This document shows, in pieces, positions 17,348 through 26,310 of a stretch of 64,000 nt of DNA. Under the pieces are notes generated by a model. The model did no database searches. It had not been told where the DNA came from and saw only the letters and a list, made by a program, of their open reading frames with translations. The stretch's first letter is position 1. Each line of letters opens with the position of its first letter. This DNA is from Sulfurospirillum arcachonense DSM 9755 (GTDB lineage: Bacteria > Campylobacterota > Campylobacteria > Campylobacterales > Sulfurospirillaceae), in assembly GCF_000597725.1 (NCBI RefSeq), contig NZ_JFBL01000007.1, forward strand, positions 1 through 64,000, written 5' to 3'. Made by a program: the position numbers and the translations under genes.

Positions 17348-18298
17348 ATGTCTAGTAATCTTCATTTTGAAATTCCTCTTTATGCTATTAAAGAAGAAAC
17401 TCGTATACCTTTTAACATATATAGAAAAGAAGAAGAATTTTATTCGATGATAGTAGAACAAAATGATATCTTTCCCAAAAAACTTGCATCTATTATTAGC
17501 CAATCTGCCAATAAAGCTATGTATATTAAAAATGAAGATACTAAAAAATACTATTCCTACTTAGAAAGTGTTTTGGGTAAGATTACTAGCGATACTTTTG
17601 TTTCTTTAAAAGATAAATCAAAACTTATTTATGATACTTCATCAAAAATAGTTAATGACCTTTTTGAAAAACCAGAATCAAAAGAAGCGATTGAGCGTTC
17701 TAAAAAATTAGTTGAAAATACAATCAATATTATATTGTCAGATGATTCATCCATAAGAAGTATGATGGAAATTGGCTCACATGATTATTATACCTATACC
17801 CACTCTGTTGATGTTGCTGTTTTTTCTATAGGTTTTGCTAATTATCTCAATTTTTCTTATGAGGATATATCTAACATAGGAAATGCTGCGATGATGCATG
17901 ATATTGGTAAAAGTAAGATACCTCAAGAAATCATCAACAAAAAAGGTAAATTGAGTGATGAAGAGTTTGAGATTATGAAAACTCATCCTATCCATAGTTA
18001 TGAAATATTACAATTTCATAATGAAAAAAATGAGGATATTTTAAAAGCAGCTAGAAACCACCATGAAAAAGCAAGAGGAAATGGTTATCCAGATAAACTT
18101 ACATCTAAGAATACTCATACTTTTGCAAAAATAATAGCTATTAGTGATATATTTAGTGCTCTTACAACCAAACGCTCATATAAAGATGCCTTTAGCTCTT
18201 TTGAAGCCCTACGGCTTATGAAAACACAAATGATAGATGATATTGATAAAAATTTATTTATTGAATTTATCAAATTTATGAGTAAATCAAGTATATAG
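17348..18298 (+). CDS. HD-GYP domain protein (probable cyclic-di-GMP phosphodiesterase)
   Basis: A cytoplasmic 316-residue protein. An N-terminal region of about 130 residues resembles the DUF3391-like accessory part of HD-GYP proteins. The HD-GYP domain follows with HD at 184-185 (MMHDIGKSKIP), further metal ligands in KTHPIHSYEI and RNHHEK, and the GYP triplet at 246-248 (GNGYPDKL). Such enzymes hydrolyse c-di-GMP to pGpG or GMP and so favour motility over attachment. It has no sensor domain or membrane segment. It is a single gene after the ferredoxin terminator. Confidence 0.9.
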   Translation: MSSNLHFEIPLYAIKEETRIPFNIYRKEEEFYSMIVEQNDIFPKKLASIISQSANKAMYIKNEDTKKYYSYLESVLGKITSDTFVSLKDKSKLIYDTSSKIVNDLFEKPESKEAIERSKKLVENTINIILSDDSSIRSMMEIGSHDYYTYTHSVDVAVFSIGFANYLNFSYEDISNIGNAAMMHDIGKSKIPQEIINKKGKLSDEEFEIMKTHPIHSYEILQFHNEKNEDILKAARNHHEKARGNGYPDKLTSKNTHTFAKIIAISDIFSALTTKRSYKDAFSSFEALRLMKTQMIDDIDKNLFIEFIKFMSKSSI

Positions 18299-18416
18299 TT
18301 TATAAAAAATAATTTAATCTTCCCCCCTATTTATTATTTAAATGTGAAAGCTAATTTAATTATTAAATTAAAAACCCTATAATCTATACTATTAAATACT
18401 TTTAAGGAGAAAATTT

Positions 18417-19043
18417 ATGAGTATTGAAATTTGGTTAGCATTTGTATCTACCGTTTTTGTTTTTGCGATTATTCCTGGGCCTACTGTAATATTTGTTATA
18501 GGACAAGCAATTACTTATGGCAAAAAATCTGTAGCACCTCTTGCTTTGGGAGTTTTATTTGGTGACTTTATAGCTATGGTAATCTCATTATTAGGGCTTG
18601 GAGCAATACTATCTACTTCTGCCGTGCTATATGGTATTCTCAAATGGTTTGGAGTATTTTATCTTATCTATTTAGGCATTAAAGCTTTCAAAGAAACCCC
18701 TGAAGTTAATTCTAATATGTTTACACAAAAGAATATATCTCAATATAAAATGTTTAAATCATCAGCAATAGTGACAGCTTTAAATCCTAAAAATATAATA
18801 TTTTTTGTTGCTTTTTTACCCCAATTTGTAAATACTTCTGCAAATGTTCTTCCTCAATTTATAATTTTAATGCTTTCATTCTCTTGTGTAACTTTTATGA
18901 CTATATCTTCTTTTGCAATATTTTCTGGAAAGATTCAACATAAAATAAAAAATTACACAGCAAGAAAAAGATTAAATCAAATAGGAGGAACAGCTTTAAT
19001 TGGGGCTGGAATCTTTACTGCAACTATGCACAAAAATTCATAA
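18417..19043 (+). CDS. LysE/RhtB-family amino-acid exporter
   Basis: A 208-residue inner-membrane protein with about six helices. The family N terminus IPGPTVIFVIGQAITYGKK, GLGAIL and the LNPKNIIFFVAFLPQFV motif identify a LysE/RhtB translocator, which exports amino acids or similar small metabolites by proton exchange. AAGGAG lies before the ATG. It is monocistronic and convergent with the PAS gene. The substrate cannot be told from sequence. Confidence 0.88.
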   Translation: MSIEIWLAFVSTVFVFAIIPGPTVIFVIGQAITYGKKSVAPLALGVLFGDFIAMVISLLGLGAILSTSAVLYGILKWFGVFYLIYLGIKAFKETPEVNSNMFTQKNISQYKMFKSSAIVTALNPKNIIFFVAFLPQFVNTSANVLPQFIILMLSFSCVTFMTISSFAIFSGKIQHKIKNYTARKRLNQIGGTALIGAGIFTATMHKNS

Positions 19044-19076
19044 AATAGATTTAACCTCTGCATCTATTATTTTATG
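19039..19076. terminator. Possible bidirectional terminator between convergent genes
   Basis: ATAAAATAGAT and ATCTATTATTTTAT form an imperfect stem with a 3-nt bulge around an 11-nt loop, between the LysE and PAS genes. Confidence 0.35.
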
Positions 19077-19635
19077 AAAAAAGTTTTTTCATCGTTGAAA
19101 AAAACAATTTAAAAAGCCCTTTATTTTCGACTAGACTATTTATAAAATTATCATATGTAGTATTATTGTTTTCCAAATATCCATAAAGATATTTTTCACT
19201 AGCCTCCATGCCACCCTCTTTTTCAAGTTCTAAAAGTTTTGCATAAATTGGTTCCATTGTATCTATAGCTTCTCTGGGTGCTGCTTTTCTAAATGCAGTA
19301 TGAGAAAGAATTTGATTTGTAAGAGGATCTATCTTAGGCTCAAAATCTGTTACCACCCAATAATGATCACCACTTTTTGCTAAGTTTTTAACAACAGCCA
19401 TAATATTTTGGCCTTTATTGATTCTATCCCACATCAATTTAAAAACAATTTTTGGCATATCAGGATGTCTTACAATTGAGTGAGGTTTTCCTAAAAGTTC
19501 CGCTTCACTATATCCAGCAATCTCTATAAAATAATCATTACCATACGTTATAATTCCCTTTGTATCTGTTTTAGAAACAATATATCTTTTAGTACTAAGT
19601 TTTATTTCTTTATTAGTTGGTATTGGATGAGACAT
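19072..19635 (-). CDS. PAS-domain signalling protein, Aer/CetB-like
   Basis: A soluble 187-residue protein made of one PAS domain (residues about 15-125) of the energy-taxis type: GIITYGNDYFIEIAGYSEAE, HPDMPKIVFKLMW and GDHYWVVTDFEP. This pattern is shared with the FAD-binding PAS of Aer and with Campylobacter CetB. The last 60 residues are helical, with no HAMP or chemoreceptor domain, so it would need a separate receptor partner, as CetB uses CetA. It is divergent from the CZB gene, with a soluble chemoreceptor gene close by. Confidence 0.78.
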   Translation of the reverse strand: MSHPIPTNKEIKLSTKRYIVSKTDTKGIITYGNDYFIEIAGYSEAELLGKPHSIVRHPDMPKIVFKLMWDRINKGQNIMAVVKNLAKSGDHYWVVTDFEPKIDPLTNQILSHTAFRKAAPREAIDTMEPIYAKLLELEKEGGMEASEKYLYGYLENNNTTYDNFINSLVENKGLFKLFFSTMKKLFS

Positions 19636-19726
19636 AATTTAACCTTTTATAAAAAATATAGTTATTATATAGTATTATTTCTGAAACAATATAAAAATTT
19701 CTTAAGAAAATAGGATATTGCTTAAT

Positions 19727-20170
19727 ATGAATAAAAACCAAACATTACAAAAAATGCAAGACATAAGAAAGGTCCATGTTTTCCAAACAGATAAAATTCT
19801 TGCTGCCATCACTGGTCAAAAAATTGATAAACCTACTGCACTAAATAGTACAGAATGTGAATTTGGTAAATGGCTTTACGATGAAAATAATCGTTTAAAA
19901 GATTTATGGGGATCTATTTTTTTTAATGATATTGAAACCATACATGCACAATGGCATAAAGAATATGCAAAACTATTTGAAATATTATTTAAAAAAAAGA
20001 AAAAAGGCCTTTTTTCAAAAATGATGAATTTATCTGATATAGATCCGTTAGATCTAGATAAAGCAAAACTTTATTATGTAGAACTTAAAGAGACAACTTC
20101 TCAATTATTAAAACTATTATACTTATGCGAAAAAAGGGTTTCTGCTTTAAACGAAGAAAAATTTCACTAA
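19727..20170 (+). CDS. CZB-domain (chemoreceptor zinc-binding) protein
   Basis: A stand-alone CZB domain protein of 147 aa. Expected zinc ligands are visible: His in RKVHVFQTDK, Cys in ECEFGKWLYDE, and two His in IETIHAQWHKEY. CZB domains sense zinc or oxidants such as HOCl and usually sit on chemoreceptors or diguanylate cyclases. Here the domain is free and carries a lysine-rich insertion (about residues 88-95). The ATG at 19727 is preferred over an upstream TTG, which would be too close to AGGA. It may act with the neighbouring PAS and chemoreceptor proteins. Confidence 0.75.
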   Translation: MNKNQTLQKMQDIRKVHVFQTDKILAAITGQKIDKPTALNSTECEFGKWLYDENNRLKDLWGSIFFNDIETIHAQWHKEYAKLFEILFKKKKKGLFSKMMNLSDIDPLDLDKAKLYYVELKETTSQLLKLLYLCEKRVSALNEEKFH

Positions 20171-20287
20171 TGCACTAAGAACTTTTTATATTAAATTTTA
20201 ATTAGTCTTATTTTTATCCCGCCTTTATCTTTATAATGAATAAATTTTATTTTCATAAATATAGAAGTACCTACAAAAGGACTATTG

Positions 20288-21469
20288 ATGAGTGTAAATC
20301 TACTATTAATTGGCGCAAATGAAGCAACTACACAGGAACTTGTTTCTTTAGTTGATGCAACTCTTTCGACAACAGCAATCTATGAAAAAGCAACACTTAG
20401 TAATTATCAAAATTATGATGTAAACAAATTTGATTTAGTTGTCTGTTTTACTAACCGTTATGACCAAATGGTAAAAGAATTTGGAAAAGAAGTTGTTGTT
20501 GGTGTAGAGTTTATCCCTCCAACTGATTTTTTTATCGAAGTAAGCCGTATTCCAAAAGATGAAAACGTTGTAATTTTTAATAATAGTAAATCAGGTGCCA
20601 ATGTCACACTCAAGTTTTTAAATTACTATGCTCTAAATCAAGTTCATTATACAATTGTTCCTTTTGATGAATGTAGCGAATCAGAAACAAAAGAAGCTTT
20701 AAGTAATGCTAATTATATTATAGGAACAGATGGTTATGTTTCCAAAGGTAAAGCACTTTATAGTAAATACAACCACTATTTAAAATCTAACGTCAAAGTT
20801 ATTCCAAGTCCTCCACGCTCTGCTACAGCTAAAAGTGTTAGTTCATTAGCTCAAACAGTAACTGCTATTAACAGTAATAAATCTTTACAAGACGCTCGAG
20901 ATATTTCTAAAACATTGGCTGCTCAAACAAAAGAAATTTCATTAATTACTCAAAACACTTCCCAATCCATCGAAAATACTGCCAGTACAATAGGTATTGT
21001 GAATAATAAACTTACATGCGAAGTTGAAAATGTACAAGTTACTAATAATATGGCACAACAGCTCAATACAGCAGTTGATCAAATTGGTTCAATTACAACG
21101 GCTATTAAGTACATCGCTACTGAAACCAATCTTTTAGCACTCAATGCTGCAATTGAAGCTGCACGAGCAGGAGAACATGGACGTGGATTTGCTGTAGTTG
21201 CAAGTGAAGTACGTAAACTCTCAGATCAAAGTAACAAATCAACTGATAGCATTCGCTTATCAATTATGGATGTACAAAATGTTGTGGATCAAATTGTTCC
21301 TGCATTGCAACGTACTGTTGATGAGATTATTAACACTCAATCAGAAATTGAACGTATTAGTATTGCAGCACAAGATGAAAATAAAGCTATGAATGAGATT
21401 ATTAAAAAACTTCAAATTATTGTTGATGTTTCTCAATCATTAAATAATGCAGAAAATAAAAATATATAG
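20288..21469 (+). CDS. Soluble methyl-accepting chemotaxis-type receptor with N-terminal ligand-like domain
   Basis: A 393-residue cytoplasmic receptor with no membrane segment. Residues 200-390 are the chemoreceptor coiled coil, with the highly conserved hairpin tip ([18 protein letters not shown], then [14 protein letters not shown]). Residues 1-175 are an alpha/beta domain, perhaps related to the sensor domain of PrpR-like regulators, but this is a weak impression. It lacks a CheR-binding C-terminal pentapeptide. TATAAT lies about 45 nt upstream. It is followed, 157 nt later on the same strand, by the Tct-type two-component genes and could sense an internal carboxylate signal. Confidence 0.8.
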   Translation: MSVNLLLIGANEATTQELVSLVDATLSTTAIYEKATLSNYQNYDVNKFDLVVCFTNRYDQMVKEFGKEVVVGVEFIPPTDFFIEVSRIPKDENVVIFNNSKSGANVTLKFLNYYALNQVHYTIVPFDECSESETKEALSNANYIIGTDGYVSKGKALYSKYNHYLKSNVKVIPSPPRSATAKSVSSLAQTVTAINSNKSLQDARDISKTLAAQTKEISLITQNTSQSIENTASTIGIVNNKLTCEVENVQVTNNMAQQLNTAVDQIGSITTAIKYIATETNLLALNAAIEAARAGEHGRGFAVVASEVRKLSDQSNKSTDSIRLSIMDVQNVVDQIVPALQRTVDEIINTQSEIERISIAAQDENKAMNEIIKKLQIIVDVSQSLNNAENKNI

Positions 21470-21626
21470 TAGTATTGGTATGTATTTAACATTTTACTAC
21501 ATAGGTGGTGCTTTGGGTTCTATTAAATTTAAGTAAGCACGTCTTTCATATAAAGAACTCTTAAGCACTTTTTTCTATGATACATAGTAAAATTATCATC
21601 AAAGCTTTTTAAATCATGAGGGTTTT

Positions 21627-22286
21627 ATGCGGATATTAATTTTAGAAGACAATGTTACACTGGCTATGGGACTTAAAAAAACACTATGTAGTGAAGGATA
21701 TGCTGTTGATGTTTTTCATGATGGTGAAGAAGGTGCTAGTGTTTTAGAGTATCAAGAATATGATCTTCTTTTATTAGATCTTGGTCTTCCTAGTATTGAT
21801 GGGATTGAAATTTTAAAAAGAATACGTAAAAATCAAAAAAAAATTCCTGTAATTATTATCTCAGCAAGAGATAAATTAGATCAAAAAGTTTTAGGTTTAG
21901 AATCTGGTGCTGATGATTATTTGTGTAAACCTTTTGAGCGAGCAGAAGTTATTGCACGTGTCCATGCAATACTACGACGAGTAGCACAAAATGGACAATC
22001 CTTAATCACTATTGGAGATTTTTTATATAATACAACCACGAGAACTCTTTCTAAAAATGATATTCGTATCGAACTTAGTAATCGTGAGCTGAGTGTTTTT
22101 GAGTATTTAATCACTCATGCTAACCAAGTTGTTAGCAAAGACAGCATATCTGAGCATATTACTTCTTTTGGAGATGATTTAAACTCTACTGCTGTTGAAA
22201 CTTATGTTTCAAGAATACGAAAAAAAACAGGCGATAGTATGAAACTAAATACGGTACATGGCTTAGGCTATATCCTTCTTACATAA
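21627..22286 (+). CDS. OmpR-family response regulator, TctD-like
   Basis: A 219-residue DNA-binding response regulator. The receiver has Asp51 (LLLDLGLPS) and Lys in the CKPFERAE loop. The C-terminal winged helix ends RIRKKTGDSMKLNTVHGLGY. It lies 3 nt from the sensor kinase gene whose N-terminal domain is TctE-like, so the pair resembles TctD/TctE, which switches on tricarboxylate uptake in Salmonella and Pseudomonas. Its likely targets are the divergently transcribed binding protein and permease genes. An 11-bp-phased direct repeat before the permease is a candidate site. Confidence 0.85.
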   Translation: MRILILEDNVTLAMGLKKTLCSEGYAVDVFHDGEEGASVLEYQEYDLLLLDLGLPSIDGIEILKRIRKNQKKIPVIIISARDKLDQKVLGLESGADDYLCKPFERAEVIARVHAILRRVAQNGQSLITIGDFLYNTTTRTLSKNDIRIELSNRELSVFEYLITHANQVVSKDSISEHITSFGDDLNSTAVETYVSRIRKKTGDSMKLNTVHGLGYILLT

Positions 22287-22289
22287 ACA

Positions 22290-23684
22290 ATGAAATATCC
22301 TTCTATTAAAATAAGACTTATAAAATGGCTTATTTATTCTTTAATATTTATTTTGATTATTACATTTAGCCTTATTTTCTTTTATCTTGAATATAAAATC
22401 AACCAATACTTTGATAATGTTTTAATGCATGAAAGCAGTAGTATTATTGAGCGTTTGTATGTTCAAGACAGTAAAGTTAAATTTAAACAACCCAATATGG
22501 GTATTCATATGCAAACCTCAGCAGGAGAAAGTAGTGTTTTTTATAGTGTAGAAGATTCTACGCACAATCTTCTTGCTGGTTTTGATGATATCCCAAAGCC
22601 TAATTTAACACAAAATACTCCAGCATACATGTACTATAACACTATCTTTTTAGGTAAAAAAATTCGCTCTTTGTATATAAAACATCAAATGCTTCGTAAT
22701 GGAAATACTTATGTGGCATTTGTTTATTTAGCAGAAACATTAGAAGATAGAAATGCTATTATCAAAGAAGTACTTATTGTTATTAGTACAATTATCTTTA
22801 TAATAATGATAATTGCAATTTTTAGCTCTTTATTTGCTGTTAAAAAAGGAATTGAACCTCTTATTAACCTACAGTATTCAATAAAGCGCCGTGACATTAA
22901 TGATTTAACTCCTATTAAAGAAGTAAAAATTCCTATAGAAGTTATCTCTTTGGTCAAAAGTATTAATCAACTGCTTATTAAACTCAAAAAAAGCTTTTCT
23001 CATATTGAACGCTTTAATGCAGATATTTCTCATCAGCTAAGAACACCTCTAGCAGAGCTAAAAATGCTTACTGAAATGGATGAATCTATTGAAAATATCC
23101 CTTATAAAAAACGTAATTTAACTCTTATTTCATCTATGATTAATATCACTCAACAACTTTTATTATATGCTAAAACAAATCCAGATACTTTTAATCGTGT
23201 ACATTTTAAAGCTATTAATTTTACATTATTTTGCGAAAACATTGCTAAAGATAAAATCTCTTTTATCTATAATAGAGGATTTAAATTTGTATTTGATGCA
23301 AAAGATGAAATATGGATTTTTGGTGGCCCAATCATTTTAGAAAGTATGTTAAATAATCTTATAGACAATGCCTTAAATTATGCCGTTGATAAAAAGGACA
23401 ATCCACAAGGTACCATTACCTTAGCACTTACTCAAACTAAGGATACTGTCATATTGTGCATAAAAGATGAAGGTCCAGGAATTCCAGAAAAATATTTAGA
23501 CTCTATTTATGAGCGTTTCTTTCGACTTGATTCAAATAAACAAGGAAGTGGTTTAGGTCTAAGTATTGTCAAACAAATTGTAGAATTACATAATGCACGT
23601 ATTTCTATTAAAAATGAATCTCCACAAGGCTTATCTATTAGTATATTTTTTAAAAGATATACTCCTGAAAAAACTATGGCTTAA
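22290..23684 (+). CDS. Sensor histidine kinase, TctE-like
   Basis: A 464-residue membrane kinase. TM1 spans about 13-33, a periplasmic sensor region 34-157 matches the 2CSK_N type found in TctE kinases, and TM2 spans about 160-183. A HisKA domain with His248 (ADISHQLRTPLAEL) and an HATPase domain with NLIDNALNYA, DEGPGIPE and GSGLGLSIV follow. Its 3' end overlaps the convergent tctC-like gene by 11 bp. In Bordetella BctE a Tct-type binding protein docks on the kinase, and the same arrangement is plausible here. Confidence 0.87.
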   Translation: MKYPSIKIRLIKWLIYSLIFILIITFSLIFFYLEYKINQYFDNVLMHESSSIIERLYVQDSKVKFKQPNMGIHMQTSAGESSVFYSVEDSTHNLLAGFDDIPKPNLTQNTPAYMYYNTIFLGKKIRSLYIKHQMLRNGNTYVAFVYLAETLEDRNAIIKEVLIVISTIIFIIMIIAIFSSLFAVKKGIEPLINLQYSIKRRDINDLTPIKEVKIPIEVISLVKSINQLLIKLKKSFSHIERFNADISHQLRTPLAELKMLTEMDESIENIPYKKRNLTLISSMINITQQLLLYAKTNPDTFNRVHFKAINFTLFCENIAKDKISFIYNRGFKFVFDAKDEIWIFGGPIILESMLNNLIDNALNYAVDKKDNPQGTITLALTQTKDTVILCIKDEGPGIPEKYLDSIYERFFRLDSNKQGSGLGLSIVKQIVELHNARISIKNESPQGLSISIFFKRYTPEKTMA

Positions 23685-24660
23685 TAAGATATTGGTATTT
23701 TTTAAAAATTTTATTTGTTTCATTTAATATTTTTGTTGATTTCTCCGGTCCTGTCCATGTTCCACCAACTTTATTCTTTTTTAGAGCCCTTTGAACACTT
23801 TTTTTAGCCATAATAAGTTTAAAAGCATCTTCTATTATTTTATAACGTTCAGGATATTTTTTCTTATAAGCTGCATTCAGAGCAAATCCTCTCATATATC
23901 CAGGAACTAATGGAATTTTTATTCCAAGTGAAGATAAAGCTTCATTTACTGTTGGAATATCCCACTCAGCTTGCCTATTATTAGAATAAATTGCTAAAGG
24001 GGTTATATATTGCCTTATGAACTCACTACGTTTTGAACTAATCATAATAACATCCACATCTCCATTTGAAATAGCTTTTCTTGCATCTCCTCCACTATTA
24101 TATTTATGCAAATCAATTTTATCCATGGAGATATTCATCTCTTTAAGTAAAAAACGTAATAGTAGATATCCATTAGAATTTTCTACCACAGCTACTTTAA
24201 ACTTTTTTGTAGAGTTTTTTATTGATAAAAGTAAATCAACTAAAGATTTAATTTTTAACTTTCCATAAACAGCGATCAAATCATACCCATACCATTGAAT
24301 ATTTAAAAAATCTAAATCTTTCATCGTAAATTCTACATTTTTTTGAATAATTGCTGCTGGAATAAAAGGAGAGAATGCTGAGCAAAGTATGGTGTTTTTT
24401 TCTAATGGTACATCTAAAAAAGTTTCAATAGCAAGAGCAGACCCACGTCCAGGTATATTTCTTACATTTACTTGAATATCTAATGCTTCTGATAAATATG
24501 GTGCCATAGAGCGAGCAAGTGTATCTGTACTTCCCCCAGGTCCAAATCCAACAATTATTTCTATAGGAGAACTTATAGAATCATTTGATGCATGAAGCGG
24601 TGTATAAAATAACAATATTACTAAAATACAAAAATAGTATTTTAACCAATGAGTAATCAT
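23674..24660 (-). CDS. TctC/Bug-family extracytoplasmic binding protein
   Basis: A periplasmic tricarboxylate-type receptor, 328 aa. After a signal peptide ending near LHASND it shows the family motif IEIIVGFGPGGSTDTLAR and NIPGRGSALA, and the typical alpha/beta two-lobed pattern. No TctA or TctB permease genes are present; instead a DASS permease is directly upstream. The protein may therefore act mainly as ligand sensor for the adjacent TctE-like kinase. I chose the ATG at 24660 (AAAGG spaced 9 nt) over the ATG at 24666, which is too close to the Shine-Dalgarno. The ribosome site abuts a 15-bp hairpin. Confidence 0.82.
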   Translation of the reverse strand: MITHWLKYYFCILVILLFYTPLHASNDSISSPIEIIVGFGPGGSTDTLARSMAPYLSEALDIQVNVRNIPGRGSALAIETFLDVPLEKNTILCSAFSPFIPAAIIQKNVEFTMKDLDFLNIQWYGYDLIAVYGKLKIKSLVDLLLSIKNSTKKFKVAVVENSNGYLLLRFLLKEMNISMDKIDLHKYNSGGDARKAISNGDVDVIMISSKRSEFIRQYITPLAIYSNNRQAEWDIPTVNEALSSLGIKIPLVPGYMRGFALNAAYKKKYPERYKIIEDAFKLIMAKKSVQRALKKNKVGGTWTGPEKSTKILNETNKIFKKYQYLIKP

Positions 24661-24670
24661 AAACATTTAC

Positions 24671-24704
24671 CTTTAGATATAATTGTGAACAATTATATCT
24701 AAAG
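24671..24704 (-). promoter_or_regulatory. Perfect 15-bp hairpin at the ribosome-binding site of the TctC-like gene
   Basis: CTTTAGATATAATTG and CAATTATATCTAAAG pair perfectly around a TGAA/TTCA loop. On the transcript its last four bases, AAAG, form part of the AAAGG ribosome-binding site. There is no T-tract. It may limit translation or protect the upstream permease mRNA. Confidence 0.6.
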
Positions 24705-24732
24705 AGTATTTATATTTTGCTATAGATTAATT

Positions 24733-26196
24733 TTACCAATAGCCTAGGAATTTCCACCAAGCACCACCAACAACAAGCCAAACACTTAAATTAAGTACAC
24801 TAAAAATAAATCCCATTTTCCACCACTCTTTTAAACTCACATAACCTGAGCCAAAGATAACAGGAGATGTTCCTGTAGCATAATGTGTTAATGCCATCAT
24901 TATTGAAGAAGCCGCAGCTAAGATAAATGCTAAAAATAGAGGTGGTGCCCCCAATGCTATACCAGCAGCAAAAAATGCTGCAAACATTGCTGTAATATGT
25001 GCTGTTGTACTAGCGAAAAAATAATGCGCATATAAATATACCAATACCAATATAATCACTGAGAGTTCCCAACCAACTCCTAAACTAGAGATATTGTTTT
25101 GTACCACGCCAGAAAACCATTTAACAAGTCCTAGTTTATTAAGATAAGTTGCCATCATAACAAGAGCAGCAAACCATGTAATGGTGTCCCAAGCAGCTTT
25201 TTCTTTTAGAACATCATCCCAAGTAAGTACACTTGTTACTAGTAAAATCGAAAGTCCTAAAAAAGCCACTGTTGCTGAATGCAAAGCGTATGCTTTTCCA
25301 AAGATCATTGCTGGTACACCCGCCCATAAAAAAAGTAATAATGCAAATACACCAATCATGATCTTTTCATTAAAAGACATTTTACCCATTTCTGATAATT
25401 TATTTTTAGCAAATAAAGGAGCATCTGGTGTCTCTTTAATCTCTGGTGGAAAAAATATATTGACAACTAAAGGAACAAGAGCAATACAAACCATACCTGG
25501 AATAAACATTGCCAATGCCCACATTGTCCAAGTAATACTAACATTTGCACCTGTTACATCTGATACAAATTTTACAATAAGTGGATTTGGGGCAGTTGCT
25601 GTAATAAACATTGCTGAAGTAATTGGATTAATATGATAATTGACCAAAGCAAGATATTTACCAATTTTACCTTCTGTATGATTCTCAACAGATGAGCCTA
25701 AACTAGAAGCAATAGACTTCATAATTGGATGAATAATCCCACCACCTCTAGCTGTATTACTTGGCGTTACTGGAGCAATCACAAGTTCTGAGATTGCTAG
25801 TGCATATCCTATACCTATTGTTTTTTTACCAAAAAGTGAAATAAAATAATATCCTATTCTATTTCCCAAACCCGTTTTGGCTAAACCTCTGGAAATAATA
25901 ATTGCAATCCCAATTAACCAAATAAGTGAATTAGAAAATCCACTCAATGCATTTTTGATAGACATCTTTGGACTAGGATCAGTAACACCTGTAATAGCTA
26001 CTAACATGATAGCTATAATAGCAAGAGAGCCTATTGGCATTGCTTTACCAATAATAGCAGCTATTGTACCAATAAATAGTGCTAATAAATGCCATGCTTC
26101 TGGAGTAACCCCTTGAGGCACAGGAATCATAAACCAAATAAGAAGTGAAATACAAATTGCTATGACACTTGGTATTAATTTTACCTGACTTTTCAT
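24733..26196 (-). CDS. DASS-family (SLC13/CitT-like) anion transporter
   Basis: A 487-residue permease with about 12 membrane helices that imports or exchanges di- and tricarboxylates such as citrate, malate, succinate or 2-oxoglutarate. Family marks are the motif APVTPSNTARGGGIIHPIM, the early PQGVTPEAWHL and the late TAHITAMFAAFFAAG and YATGTSPV. It is the first gene of a two-gene unit with the TctC-like protein and lies opposite the TctDE-like genes. AAGGA precedes the ATG. A TGACAG repeat with 11-bp spacing lies in the -35 region. Confidence 0.9.
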   Translation of the reverse strand: MKSQVKLIPSVIAICISLLIWFMIPVPQGVTPEAWHLLALFIGTIAAIIGKAMPIGSLAIIAIMLVAITGVTDPSPKMSIKNALSGFSNSLIWLIGIAIIISRGLAKTGLGNRIGYYFISLFGKKTIGIGYALAISELVIAPVTPSNTARGGGIIHPIMKSIASSLGSSVENHTEGKIGKYLALVNYHINPITSAMFITATAPNPLIVKFVSDVTGANVSITWTMWALAMFIPGMVCIALVPLVVNIFFPPEIKETPDAPLFAKNKLSEMGKMSFNEKIMIGVFALLLFLWAGVPAMIFGKAYALHSATVAFLGLSILLVTSVLTWDDVLKEKAAWDTITWFAALVMMATYLNKLGLVKWFSGVVQNNISSLGVGWELSVIILVLVYLYAHYFFASTTAHITAMFAAFFAAGIALGAPPLFLAFILAAASSIMMALTHYATGTSPVIFGSGYVSLKEWWKMGFIFSVLNLSVWLVVGGAWWKFLGYW

Positions 26197-26248
26197 AACT
26201 AATATCCTTTTTAAAGTTTATTTAATAAAGAAATATTAGCAAGTAATG

Positions 26249-26265
26249 CTGTCATATATCTGTCA
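26249..26265 (-). promoter_or_regulatory. 11-bp-spaced TGACAG direct repeat before the DASS permease
   Basis: On the minus strand TGACAGATATA is followed directly by TGACAG, giving 11-bp periodicity typical of OmpR-family binding sites. A TAATAT -10-like hexamer follows at 26233-26238, 42 nt from the start codon. This is a candidate TctD-type activator box. Confidence 0.45.
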
Positions 26266-26310
26266 CGTTATTAATTATGGTTTTTCTTTATAAAAAGTTT
26301 GAAGTAAATT

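Noticed and set aside
21534-21568. TAAGCAC repeat pair before the TctD-like gene
   Set aside because: Only two 7-bp copies 28 bp apart, not in phase with 11-bp repeats; could easily be chance.
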